Of a stretch of DNA of 64,000 nt, positions 18,535 to 26,973 are shown one piece after another. The stretch spans positions 124,001 to 188,000 of the forward strand of contig NZ_MDVX01000003.1 in the NCBI RefSeq assembly GCF_001719615.1, given 5' to 3'. Made by a program: the position numbers and the translations under genes. This DNA comes from Neptunicoccus sediminis (GTDB lineage: Bacteria; Pseudomonadota; Alphaproteobacteria; Rhodobacterales; Rhodobacteraceae). The notes under the pieces were generated by a model. It made no database searches. It had not been told where the DNA came from and worked only from the letters and a program-made list of their open reading frames with translations. Position 1 is the first letter of the stretch; each line of letters opens with the position of its first letter.

Positions 18535-19490
18535 CAGGCTGCCAGTATCTGTTTCAGCTTGGGCGGCAGCAAGGGCCGTGCGCAAGGACCATAGCACAGC
18601 GGATGATCCGCAAGGTCTGGCAGGATCGAAAACACCTCCGCGCGATCTTCCGGCGTCAGTGACATCAACCCGTTGGGGCAGGGGTAAAAGCTCTCTGTGG
18701 GGATGCCATCAGCGAAAATCACCTGATGTTCGTCAAACAGCAGATGAATGTAACGGGTATCTGTGGGGGCAGGGTCCAGCAGGATGGTGCTTCCGTTCAG
18801 CAGAACTGACGCGGGCGCGAAAATGCCTCCGTTGCCAAAAGCCTTGGTGATTTCCGGTGTTTCCAGCACGATCCGGTGCTTCTGTGAAACCCGGATGTCG
18901 TTTGAGGGAAGTCCGGGGCCGAAACTGTCGCGCCGGATGATGACGGGGCGCAGGTGATCCGCCATATCAATGCGGGAACGGGACACTTCGCGCGACCCGA
19001 TCCAGCGGATGGGTTGCAGCCCGTTATCGACCGTATGCACCAGATCCCCGATGCGCAGATCCTCTACCGGCAAATCACCAAACGCCGTCAGGATCCGGCA
19101 GTCTTGGGTGAAACACACCAGACCATCCGCGTCAAAAATTGCTGTTTCGCGGCTTTGGGAAATCCTGCAAATCGCCTCGCCCCGCGCCACATGGCCTTTG
19201 GTCAGGACGATACGGGACGGGCTGCGCTGACCGTCCTCGCGCCGGAGTCGGGCAAATTCTACCTGCCGCTGATCGCGCCGGTCGGGATTAACGGTGCCGA
19301 CCCAGACCGACTGGGCATCCGGCCCGCAAATCCGGTAGTCCACACCCTCTATCTGGCAGCGCGCCAAAGGCGTCACAGCGTTCAGAAACGTGTCCTGTGC
19401 AACCGCCAGTTCTGCGGTGCCCGTTGAAAGGATCGTGCAATCAGGGTCTGCGTCGGGGCGACCGAGCGTTTCGTAAAACGTGATGTTCAC
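18534..19490 (-). CDS. Hint-domain protein (copy A)
   Basis: 318 residues from a GTG start. The Hedgehog/intein Hint_2 domain begins at VCFTQDCRILTAFGDLPVEDLRIGDLV (~residue 125) and contains DNGLQPIRWIG and the SQKHRIVL block, the places of the nucleophilic Cys and catalytic His of autoprocessing domains. An N-terminal part of ~120 residues without recognised domain precedes it. There is no signal peptide. Such proteins are abundant in Rhodobacteraceae and some may self-cleave or be exported. It is paralogous to the next gene and translationally coupled to the ribbon-helix-helix gene. Confidence 0.85.
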   Translation of the reverse strand: MNITFYETLGRPDADPDCTILSTGTAELAVAQDTFLNAVTPLARCQIEGVDYRICGPDAQSVWVGTVNPDRRDQRQVEFARLRREDGQRSPSRIVLTKGHVARGEAICRISQSRETAIFDADGLVCFTQDCRILTAFGDLPVEDLRIGDLVHTVDNGLQPIRWIGSREVSRSRIDMADHLRPVIIRRDSFGPGLPSNDIRVSQKHRIVLETPEITKAFGNGGIFAPASVLLNGSTILLDPAPTDTRYIHLLFDEHQVIFADGIPTESFYPCPNGLMSLTPEDRAEVFSILPDLADHPLCYGPCARPLLPPKLKQILAA

Positions 19491-19669
19491 ATCACACCTG
19501 TTTGTTCGGGATGCCGTCCCCGCCTCGTCGCGGGGACGTTATCGCCTGCCTCATGTCTGTCCAGCTTTTGCCGGATCGTTTTATGAACCCATACTGCGTC
19601 ATCACGGGATGGTGTTCAATTCTGTAGACCGTTGATCGCGTCTGTTTCCATCAAATTGAGTCTTTCTGG

Positions 19670-20734
19670 TCACATAGCGAAGCGGTTGGAGTCGTTCAGT
19701 AATTTCCCTACCGAAGTTAGATTGCTGCCCTTGCTACGGCGCAGAAAAGCACGGGTTTCCTGCACCTTCAGACTAAGCCGCGCAGTGGGGCCGTAATCGT
19801 CAGGTGTGGTCTCCAGCTCGGGAAAAATTTCAAAAAGTTCGGTGCGGGCTTCATCGTCGATCGTATCCATCGCGTGATGGCCGGGGTGGAAACTTTCGCT
19901 GGGCGTTCCATTGGCGAAGATCACCTCGTGACGGTCAAACAGGATATGGATGTAATCGGTTTCGCGCATCCCGTAATCCACAGTGATAGAGCTGTCATTC
20001 AACAGTCCCTTGGCGGGCAGCAGCATTTCGCTCTCTCCGAAATCCAAAGTTGCCCGTTCAGAGCGCACAAGCATCCGGTGTTGCGGTGAGACCCAAAGAT
20101 CCCGTGTCGGCTGTCCGGGCCCGAAGGCATCCTTGCGGATACGCACAGGGCGCAGTTCAGGATAGGCCTGCAGCCGTGCGCCGCTCATCCGTTTGCGCCC
20201 GATCCAGCGGATCGCCTGCAAACCGTTGTCGGCGGTAATCACCAGATCACCTACATGCAAATCCTGCACCGCAACCTGTCCGCGCGGGGTGGTGATCATG
20301 GCATCCGGCGTAAAACAAATGATCGAAGGTATGGAGTTATAGGGAACATTGCTGTTGCCGGTTTCCAACTCGATGTCGCGCAGCCGCATTCTCGGGCTGA
20401 ATTCAGGGCCGGAAAGCTGGACGATCCGGTCAACCCTGTCATCCACACCATCCCTTTCGGCAGTGAGATAGGCAAAGGTTACGGTCTCTTGCGATCCTTG
20501 AATGCGCACTGTGGCCGAGAAAATTTCAACCTTATCGCCTGTGGAGGTGTAGTCGGGCCAGGCAGAAGAATAGAAATCTTCGCCGTCGATGGAGAATTGC
20601 ACCCCGGTGTCATCTGCACCGGATTCCAGAAAGCCGTCGTTATCTTCGATATAGGCACGTCCGCTGGACCCCAGACGGAGATTATTGCTGTTTAACGGAT
20701 CACCGTTAACCTCAAAAAAGGTAAAATATGCCAA
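19670..20734 (-). CDS. Hint-domain protein (copy B)
   Basis: 354 residues; the best start is a TTG (MAYFTFFEVNGD) because no ATG or GTG lies upstream in frame close by. The N-terminal ~130 residues form a beta-rich acidic module (YIEDNDGFLESGADDTGVQFSIDG). The Hint_2 domain follows: ICFTPDAMITTPRGQVAVQDLHVGDLV, DNGLQAIRWIG, SPQHRMLV. The C-terminal tail is basic. It is paralogous to copy A but with a different N-terminal module. Hint domains can cleave the peptide bond before Cys; the product is unknown. Confidence 0.82.
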   Translation of the reverse strand: MAYFTFFEVNGDPLNSNNLRLGSSGRAYIEDNDGFLESGADDTGVQFSIDGEDFYSSAWPDYTSTGDKVEIFSATVRIQGSQETVTFAYLTAERDGVDDRVDRIVQLSGPEFSPRMRLRDIELETGNSNVPYNSIPSIICFTPDAMITTPRGQVAVQDLHVGDLVITADNGLQAIRWIGRKRMSGARLQAYPELRPVRIRKDAFGPGQPTRDLWVSPQHRMLVRSERATLDFGESEMLLPAKGLLNDSSITVDYGMRETDYIHILFDRHEVIFANGTPSESFHPGHHAMDTIDDEARTELFEIFPELETTPDDYGPTARLSLKVQETRAFLRRSKGSNLTSVGKLLNDSNRFAM

Positions 20735-21012
20735 TTTACCTGCCCGATACCCTTGGGCAGATAGACTCCCACCTTATGCTGGTGATGTTATCCGCTGCCC
20801 GCCTCTTCACCTTTTGTTTCTCTGACGGAAACTTAGGTTGTTAAAGAAACGGTAAATCACCCCGGGCGGTCACACAAGAACTAAACCTTCAACGTCCCTT
20901 AAACATTGTCGGATTTGGCATAAAAGACACTGACTTAAGGTAAATGTAGCGGTTCGCGCGGTCCGTTTCCACCAAGGGTAGTGAATTCGGATAGGCCCAC
21001 GCGACCGTCGGT

Positions 21013-21264
21013 TTAACCGGCGGTGGCGCTTTGGTAGGCCATCGCCCGATGCCTGTGGGCTGCGCGATAGGCGAAAGCGGCGCTTTTTGTGGCGAATTCA
21101 TCCCGCAACACGCCGGTGCCCAGCCAGTCCGCGTCTCTTGTGGTGGAAGCGGTTTGGCGGGGGGCTGGTGTGGACGGATCCCGCGCGCAGGTATTTTCGC
21201 ACGGATGATTTTTCTGCTCTTTCCGGCCTGCGATTTTTGTTGCGAAACTATAAGGAAATTTCAT
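21013..21264 (-). CDS. Possible small protein, 83 residues
   Basis: Candidate ORF starting at ATG 21264 behind a GGTGGA-like site. It is basic and rich in Ala and Thr; the part DADWLGTGVLRDEFATKSAAFAYRAAHRHRAMAY looks like genuine coding sequence with an amphipathic helix. I recognise no family. It could equally be a chance ORF in a GC-rich gap; a plus-strand ORF overlaps it but looks less protein-like. Confidence 0.3.
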   Translation of the reverse strand: MKFPYSFATKIAGRKEQKNHPCENTCARDPSTPAPRQTASTTRDADWLGTGVLRDEFATKSAAFAYRAAHRHRAMAYQSATAG

Positions 21265-21360
21265 CGGTCCACCCCGTGTATCTGTTCTCATCAAATTGGT
21301 CTTAGCAACGTTTTGCTGTGGATTCCGTTAATACGCAAATTCATAGTATTTCGGTTTTTA

Positions 21361-21398
21361 TTAAAAGAGCCGCCACTGCACGGGGCAGGGCGGCTCTG
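21361..21398 (-). terminator. fumC rho-independent terminator
   Basis: A 9-base-pair stem AGAGCCGCC / GGCGGCTCT with a 14-base loop lies 25 bases after the fumC stop; in the minus direction it is followed by TTTTAATAAAAA, an imperfect U-tract. Confidence 0.75.
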
Positions 21399-21422
21399 GG
21401 TGTCAAGCTATAGGAAAGGCGC

Positions 21423-22814
21423 TTATTTGGGGCCGATCATATCCGCAGGCTGTACCACTTCGTCAAAGCGTTCGGCGGTCACAAAGCCCAGCTTCACAGC
21501 CTCTTCCTTCAAAGTGGTGCGGTTTTTGTGGGCGGTCTTGGCAACGGTGGTCGCATTGTCATACCCGATTTCCGGCGCCAGCGCTGTGACCAGCATCAGG
21601 CTTTCCCACATCAGGTTCGAAATCCGCTCTTCGTCGGCTTCGATCCCGTCAACACAGTTGTCGGTGAAGGCCACAGCCGCGTCACCCAAAAGTTGCATGG
21701 ATTGCAAGACGTTATAGGCCATCATCGGTTTGTAGACGTTCAGTTCAAAGTGGCCTTGGGAACCGGCAAAACCGACGGCGGCGTCATTCCCGAAGACGTG
21801 GGCGCACACTTGTGTCAGCGCTTCGCACTGGGTGGGGTTCACCTTGCCGGGCATGATGCTCGAACCCGGCTCGTTCTCGGGCAGCATCAGTTCGCCCAGA
21901 CCACAGCGCGGCCCAGAGCCGAGCAAGCGGATGTCGTTGGCGATCTTGAACAGGGATGCCGCAACCACCTTCAGCGCACCGGACATTTCCACATGGGCGT
22001 CATGGGCGGCGAGCGCCTCAAATTTGTTCGGGGCGGTGACAAACGGTAGACCGGTGATCTCGGCCATATTCTTGGCAACCATTTCGCCCCAGCCTTTGGG
22101 GGTGTTCAGGCCGGTGCCGACAGCGGTGCCGCCTTGGGCCAGCGGATAGATGTTTTCCAGCGCGTGTTTCACCCGTTTGATGCCCTGTTCCACCTGATAG
22201 GCGTAACCACCAAATTCCTGACCGAGTGTCAGCGGGGTTGCATCCTGCGTGTGGGTGCGGCCGATCTTGATGATGTCCTTGAAGGCCTCGGATTTCGCCA
22301 CCAGCGCGGCGTGCAGTTTTTCCAGACCGGGGATCAGCACGTCATGGGCTGTCATCGCGGCGGAAATGTGCATCGCTGTCGGGAAAGTATCGTTGGACGA
22401 CTGCCCCATGTTGCAGTGGTCGTTGGGGTGGACGGGGGTTTTGCTGCCCAGTTCCCCGCCGAGCATTTCAATCGCACGGTTGGACACAACCTCGTTTGCA
22501 TTCATGTTGGACTGGGTGCCGGACCCTGTCTGCCAGACCACCAGCGGAAAGTGATCGTCAAGCTTGCCTTCCACCACTTCACCGGCAGCTGCAATCATCG
22601 CATCGGCCAGTTCTGCCGGAATCTTGCCCAACTCCTTGTTCGCCTGCGCACAGGCTTTCTTGATCACGCCAAGGGCACGAACCACGGCAACCGGTTGTTT
22701 TTCCCAACCAATCGGGAAGTTTTTCAGGCTGCGCTGGGTTTGCGCACCCCAGTATTTGTCGGAAGGAACTTCCAACGGGCCAAAACTGTCGGTTTCTGTG
22801 CGGGTGTCGCTCAT
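21423..22814 (-). CDS. fumC: Fumarate hydratase class II
   Basis: 463-residue iron-independent fumarase interconverting fumarate and malate in the TCA cycle. Family blocks are clear: [47 protein letters not shown] and the signature loop [11 protein letters not shown] with the catalytic serine. The start at 22814 ([12 protein letters not shown]) has an AGGAGCG ribosome site; the longer frame adds 22 foreign residues. It is divergent from the TPR gene with under 100 bases between the starts. Confidence 0.97.
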   Translation of the reverse strand: MSDTRTETDSFGPLEVPSDKYWGAQTQRSLKNFPIGWEKQPVAVVRALGVIKKACAQANKELGKIPAELADAMIAAAGEVVEGKLDDHFPLVVWQTGSGTQSNMNANEVVSNRAIEMLGGELGSKTPVHPNDHCNMGQSSNDTFPTAMHISAAMTAHDVLIPGLEKLHAALVAKSEAFKDIIKIGRTHTQDATPLTLGQEFGGYAYQVEQGIKRVKHALENIYPLAQGGTAVGTGLNTPKGWGEMVAKNMAEITGLPFVTAPNKFEALAAHDAHVEMSGALKVVAASLFKIANDIRLLGSGPRCGLGELMLPENEPGSSIMPGKVNPTQCEALTQVCAHVFGNDAAVGFAGSQGHFELNVYKPMMAYNVLQSMQLLGDAAVAFTDNCVDGIEADEERISNLMWESLMLVTALAPEIGYDNATTVAKTAHKNRTTLKEEAVKLGFVTAERFDEVVQPADMIGPK

Positions 22815-22901
22815 GATGCGCTCCTGTGTGAAAAAACTCGCTTCCATATACTGGGCGGGATGGACCTTGCCAACGTCCAAAAGTCATTCCACTGTGGCGC
22901 A

Positions 22902-24551
22902 ATGGACAGCTATTTTGATCTCGGCGCCCACAGCCGCGCCATCACCACCCCGTCAGAACAGGCCCAACGCTGGTTTGATCGCGGGCTGAACTGGACCTTC
23001 GGGTTCAACCACAACGAGGCCATCGCCTGTTTTCAGAGGGCGCTGGAGGCTGATCCCGCCTGTGTCATGGCCCATTGGGGCATCTGCTATGCGATCGGGC
23101 CGAATTACAATTACACATGGCCGGATTTTCCCTACCGCGAAAAGCAAAAGGCGGTCACAATGTTCCAACAGCACTACGCCGCGGCCCTTGCAGGGGTAGA
23201 GCAGGCCAGCCCGCAGGAACAGGCGCTGATACGGGCGTTGGCTGCGCGAAATATCGAACAGGCCGAAATTGAGGATTTCCAACCCTATACAGAGGCTTAC
23301 GCACAGGAAATGCGGGCTGTGTATCAACAGCATCCAACGGATCTGGATATTTGCGCCCTGACCGCAGAGGCCTTGATGGGGCGCACGCCGTGGATGCTCT
23401 GGGATTTGCAGTCGGGCACCCCCGCCGAACAGGCCAGCACGGCAGAGGCCATGACCCTGATGGAAACCGCCTTTGCCAATGATCCCGCGGCGATGCGGCA
23501 CCCCGGTTTGCTGCATATGTATATTCATCTCATGGAGATGTCGCCGCACCCCGAACGGGCGCTAAAGGCGGGGGATGCGCTGACCGTACTGGTGCCCGAC
23601 GCGGGACATTTGCAACATATGGCAACCCATATTGACGTGCTCTGCGGGGAATACAGTAACGTCGTAGCACGTAACAAACGGGCGTGGCAGGCGGATCAGA
23701 AGTATCTGGCGGAACATGGTCCGTTTACGTTTTACACCACCTATGTGTGCCACAACCTGCATTTCCAGCTTTACGGGGCCATGTTTCTCGGCCAGATCGG
23801 CCCTGCGTTGGAGGCGGCGGACCATTTGGAAAACCTGCTGACACCCGAGGTCATCGAACCTGTGGCGGACTGGAAGGAAAGCTACTTTCCCATGCGATTG
23901 CACGCACTGATCCGCTTTGGCCAGTGGGACGCGATCAAAGCCTATACCCCACCCGCAGACACTGAACTTTATGCTTATACACATGCGGTTTCGGCCTATG
24001 CCAAAGCGGTGGCCTGTGCAGCCAGCGGCGATGTGGCGGGCGCTGAACAGCACCGCGCGACGTTTTATCCGGCCAAAGCCGCCGTGCCGGAAACGCGATT
24101 GCTGTTTAACAACCTGTGTTCGGATCTTCTGAATATCGGCGCAGAAATGTTGGAAGGGGAGCTGGCCTACCGCAAAGGTGACTATGATACCGCCTTTGCC
24201 CATCTGCGCCGCTCGGTCGAGCTGGATGACACTTTGCCTTATGCGGAGCCTTGGGGCTGGATGCAGCCCAGCCGTCATGCGCTCGGGGCATTGTTGCTGG
24301 AACAGGGAAGGGTCGAAGAAGCCGAAGCCGTCTATCGCGCTGATCTGGGACTGGACGGAAAACTCGCCCGCGCCTGTCAGAACCCCGATAACGTCTGGGC
24401 GCTGCACGGGTTGCACGAATGTCTGATGAAAACCGGACAAATGGCCGAGGCACATCTTATCAAACAGCGGCTCGACATCGCCAATGCCCGCGCAGACCGC
24501 CCGATCCGCGCCTCCTGTTTCTGTCGGCTGGAACATGAACCGCCCGCATGA
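22902..24551 (+). CDS. Tetratricopeptide repeat protein
   Basis: 549 residues, no signal peptide. The N-terminus DLGAHSRAITTPSEQAQRWFDRGLNWTFGFNHNEAIACFQRALEADP is the standard start of a family of long TPR proteins seen in many bacteria, and helical repeats continue to the end (LEGELAYRKGDYDTAFAHLRRSVELDD; LLEQGRVEEAEAVYRADL). I use ATG 22902; ATG 22860 is possible. Upstream of that the frame is antisense to fumC and is not coding. Probably a scaffolding role, partner unknown. A histidine-rich patch (HMYIHLMEMSPHPE, HLQHMATHIDV) might bind metal. Confidence 0.85.
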   Translation: MDSYFDLGAHSRAITTPSEQAQRWFDRGLNWTFGFNHNEAIACFQRALEADPACVMAHWGICYAIGPNYNYTWPDFPYREKQKAVTMFQQHYAAALAGVEQASPQEQALIRALAARNIEQAEIEDFQPYTEAYAQEMRAVYQQHPTDLDICALTAEALMGRTPWMLWDLQSGTPAEQASTAEAMTLMETAFANDPAAMRHPGLLHMYIHLMEMSPHPERALKAGDALTVLVPDAGHLQHMATHIDVLCGEYSNVVARNKRAWQADQKYLAEHGPFTFYTTYVCHNLHFQLYGAMFLGQIGPALEAADHLENLLTPEVIEPVADWKESYFPMRLHALIRFGQWDAIKAYTPPADTELYAYTHAVSAYAKAVACAASGDVAGAEQHRATFYPAKAAVPETRLLFNNLCSDLLNIGAEMLEGELAYRKGDYDTAFAHLRRSVELDDTLPYAEPWGWMQPSRHALGALLLEQGRVEEAEAVYRADLGLDGKLARACQNPDNVWALHGLHECLMKTGQMAEAHLIKQRLDIANARADRPIRASCFCRLEHEPPA

Positions 24552-24573
24552 AAAAGGGGGCGTATAGCCCCCT
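24551..24573 (-). terminator. sspB rho-independent terminator
   Basis: A perfect 7-base-pair stem AGGGGGC / GCCCCCT with a 5-base loop, followed in the minus direction by TTTTT. It lies 28 bases after the sspB stop and directly abuts the stop of the TPR gene, which it may also help to end. Confidence 0.8.
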
Positions 24574-24600
24574 TCTAAAATCGTTCCTAAAACACGCGGA

Positions 24601-25092
24601 TCAGTGTTTGCGAAAGCTGTCCAGAGACACGATTTCCGCGTCACCCTTTGGCTGCTCCTCCGCGTCGTCCTCGTCCTCCTCGATCACGATCATCGGGCTT
24701 TCCGGCACATCATCGAAATCGTCGTCGTAGTCATCTTCGTGGGTTTCAAAACGCAGGCCGAATTCCACCGACGGGTCCACAAAAGTGCGGATCGCGTCGA
24801 AGGGAATGACGAGAGGCTCCGGCTGGTCCCCGAAATTCAGCGTCACGGCAAAGCGGTCATCGCTCACCACAAGATTGTCAAACCAGTGCTGCATCACAAC
24901 GGTCATGTCCTCGGGGTAGCGTTCCCGCAGCCAGTCCGCGATGTCGACACCGGGATGGTTTGTGTCAAATGTGATGAAGAAATGATGTTCCCCGGGGAGA
25001 TGCCCCGCTTTTGAAATGTCGATCAACAGCTCTCGCATCAGGCCCCGCATGGCGCGGTGCATTAATTGGCCGTATGGAATGGTATCTGTCAT
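24601..25092 (-). CDS. sspB: SspB, adaptor for SsrA-tagged proteins
   Basis: 163-residue alphaproteobacterial SspB. The N-terminal fold (YGQLMHRAMRGLMRELLIDISKAGLPGEHHFFITFDT, DRFAVTLNF...PLVIPFDAIRTFVDP) binds the tmRNA tag, and a long acidic linker (DDYDDDFDDVPES, EEDEDDAEE) ends in a short C-terminal segment (AEIVSLDSFRKH) that should contact the ClpX N-domain. ATG 25092 is preferred to a TTG at 25104. It lies just downstream of ssrA on the same strand, so the tag and its adaptor are encoded side by side. Confidence 0.92.
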   Translation of the reverse strand: MTDTIPYGQLMHRAMRGLMRELLIDISKAGHLPGEHHFFITFDTNHPGVDIADWLRERYPEDMTVVMQHWFDNLVVSDDRFAVTLNFGDQPEPLVIPFDAIRTFVDPSVEFGLRFETHEDDYDDDFDDVPESPMIVIEEDEDDAEEQPKGDAEIVSLDSFRKH

Positions 25093-25217
25093 GTGGTCTG
25101 CCAAGCGGTTGTCAGGGTCTTTTCCTTACAATAGCTGGTTCAGCCACTATGGAAAGTGCAACTTGGCAAAGAATTGCGCCTGTGCATGAAAAAACTCTGC
25201 GATTGCCGCAGGAGAGA

Positions 25218-25565
25218 ACACATGAGGTGTAACCGAGCTGGAATGAAAGTGCAGGCTTCTGTTGCCAGGTGCCTGCGGACCCCGCCTAGGCTGCAAAGCC
25301 TAGGACTAAGTTTTCAGTATTCCGCACTGCTTAAGCAGCGAGGGCAACTGGAGCTCTGTTGTCATTTGCAACTAGCTTAATCGTACCGATAACGGTGGTA
25401 ACTCACCGAGTAAAAGCTAACATCTTTAGACGTCCGTCGATCCTGTTTCGACCCCATACCCCCTGCAAAGACAGGTGTTTTGGTGGAGTCGCCGGGTACC
25501 GCCCCCGGGTCCGATCCGTTTATTACATGCGCGTTTATCACCATAGTCCCGCAAGCGGAACATGA
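25218..25565 (-). ncRNA. ssrA: Permuted two-piece tmRNA
   Basis: Read on the minus strand, the acceptor half comes first and ends GGCGACTCCACCA (CCA at 25483-25481). A ~25-base spacer follows, and then the coding half begins GGGGTCGAAACAGGATCGAC at 25455. GGGGTCG pairs with CGACTCC to rebuild the tRNA-like acceptor stem. The tag frame is at 25369-25331 and encodes ANDNRAPVALAA followed by TAA. The hairpin CCTAGGC...GCCTAGG and pseudoknot-like repeats follow. This is the circularly permuted alphaproteobacterial arrangement, processed into two RNAs. The outer ends are approximate. Confidence 0.93.
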
Positions 25566-25607
25566 CTGATATAGGGCCAGCCTGCGGGTGTTTCAAGAGG
25601 TTTCGGG

Positions 25608-26003
25608 CTAACTGTCTGGCAGAGGGTCCTGATTCTGGTGCGCTTCGAGCCAGTCCAGAAACCCTGCGGCACTCTGCTCAAGCGCCTGCTCAAAGGCGCG
25701 GTGCCGTTCCACCAGTGCCAGCCCCAGCGGGGTGAGCCTGCTTCCGGCCCGATTGCCGCCCCGTTCGGTGATCAGAAGCGGTGCGTCAAACATGCGCTGG
25801 GTTGTTTCCAGCAGGAACAGCGCACGTCGATACCCAAGCCCCATGTCCTTGGCGGCAGCGCTGATCGAGCCTGTTTCTGAAATGCGGCGCAGCAGTTCGA
25901 TCTTACCCGCCCCGATCATGTCGTTGCGCACCAGAACTTTGGCTCTGAGTTGCGGCGTCTGGGCAATGCGCTCTGCGCGGCGGTTGTTTTTCTTTATGCT
26001 CAT
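25608..26003 (-). CDS. ModE-like winged-helix regulator
   Basis: 131 residues: a LysR-type helix-turn-helix (IELLRRISETGSISAAAKDMGLGYRRALFLLETTQ, ~34-68) with the GGNRAGSRLTPLGLALVE wing typical of the ModE N-terminal domain. The C-terminal molybdate-binding TOBE domains of full-length ModE are missing. Short proteins of this kind regulate molybdate or tungstate uptake genes. It is divergent from tupA with a perfect inverted repeat between them, supporting control of tungstate uptake. Confidence 0.85.
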   Translation of the reverse strand: MSIKKNNRRAERIAQTPQLRAKVLVRNDMIGAGKIELLRRISETGSISAAAKDMGLGYRRALFLLETTQRMFDAPLLITERGGNRAGSRLTPLGLALVERHRAFEQALEQSAAGFLDWLEAHQNQDPLPDS

Positions 26004-26051
26004 CTGTCTTCGGGCTTGCGTGTGGTCAGGGCAGGGGCTACCGATAAGACC

Positions 26052-26073
26052 AATGTGCCAAACTTAGCACATT
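26052..26073. promoter_or_regulatory. Inverted repeat between ModE-like gene and tupA
   Basis: AATGTGC-(8 bases)-GCACATT is a perfect 7-base inverted repeat centred 34 bases before the tupA start codon and about 60 bases before the divergent regulator. The geometry fits an operator for the ModE-like protein. Inference from symmetry and position. Confidence 0.55.
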
Positions 26074-26096
26074 AGATTCTTTAGCGGAGGCACCCC

Positions 26097-26927
26097 ATGC
26101 GTATGTTCAAATTTCTCGGTAGTTTTGCGGCCTTTGCCCTTGCTGGCAACCTCGTTCTGGCCGATCCGGAGCGGGTTTTGGTACAATCTACCACTTCGAC
26201 GGAAAATTCGGGGCTATACGCCTATCTGCTGCCACTGTTTGAAGCGGAAACCGGATTGCGGGTGGATGTTGTGTCTGTGGGAACCGGACAGGCGATCAAC
26301 AACGCACGCAACGGCGATGCGGATGTGCTGCTGGTCCATGCCAAAGCCGCAGAGGAGGCTTTTGTGGCTGACGGTTACGGGGTGAAGCGGTTTGATCTGA
26401 TGTATAACGATTTTGTTCTGGTCGGGCCGAAGTCCGACCCTGACGGGCTGCGCGCGGCTGAAACCCTGCCCGAACTGCTAGGGACAATTGCCGATAGCGG
26501 TACGCCATTCTTTTCACGGGGCGATGACAGCGGCACGCATAAGAAAGAGCGCAGCCTTTGGGACGGCGCAGGTGTAGATGTGGAAACGGCAGCGGGACAA
26601 TGGTATCGAGAGACCGGCACGGGCATGGGGGCGACCCTGCGCATTGCGGTGGAGTCCGAAGGGTATACCCTGACAGACCGGGCCACATGGATTGCCTTTG
26701 CCGGAAAGGACGCCCATGAAATCCTCTATGCGGGAGACCCGGCCTTGTTCAATCAATACGGCATCATCGCCGTCAACCCCGAACGCCATCCCCATGTGAA
26801 CGCTCAAGGGGCGCAGATGTTCCTGAGCTGGATGCTTTCAGAAGAAGGCCAGTCGCTGATAGCGGCCTACACGCGGGACGGGCAGCAGTTGTTTTTCCCG
26901 AACGCTGCAAAACCGGAAACGCATTGA
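26097..26927 (+). CDS. tupA: Tungstate-binding periplasmic protein TupA
   Basis: 276 residues with a signal peptide ending near residue 22 (NLVLADPE) and the TupA signature STTSTENSGL (31-40), VGTGQAI, DVLLVHAKAAEE and SRGDDSGTHKKE that line the oxyanion pocket. It should bind tungstate with high selectivity over molybdate. The ribosome site GCGGAGG is strong. The expected permease (tupB) and ATPase (tupC) genes do not follow: the next gene is convergent and unrelated, so the transporter is incomplete here. Confidence 0.92.
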   Translation: MRMFKFLGSFAAFALAGNLVLADPERVLVQSTTSTENSGLYAYLLPLFEAETGLRVDVVSVGTGQAINNARNGDADVLLVHAKAAEEAFVADGYGVKRFDLMYNDFVLVGPKSDPDGLRAAETLPELLGTIADSGTPFFSRGDDSGTHKKERSLWDGAGVDVETAAGQWYRETGTGMGATLRIAVESEGYTLTDRATWIAFAGKDAHEILYAGDPALFNQYGIIAVNPERHPHVNAQGAQMFLSWMLSEEGQSLIAAYTRDGQQLFFPNAAKPETH

Positions 26928-26973
26928 TACCGGAAGGCGGATTTAGAGTATTTGAAGAACATTGAAGGCGGAT

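Larger units (their letters stand above)
20735..21422. other. 688-base gap between Hint gene and fumC
   Basis: No strong gene is visible here. The segment near 20820-20960 is AT-richer than its surroundings, followed by GC-rich sequence. It holds one weak minus-strand ORF (21013-21264) and the fumC terminator at the right end. I looked for tRNA, SRP RNA and RNase P signatures and saw none. Confidence 0.6.

Noticed and set aside
19515-19538. Hairpin CGTCCCCGC/GCGGGGACG between the Hint genes
   Set aside because: A strong stem but no U-tract in the direction of transcription; not enough to call a terminator.
22134-22901. Long plus-strand frame giving an 805-residue version of the TPR protein
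   Set aside because: This part is antisense to fumC, has no TPR features, and the family N-terminus begins at 22902.
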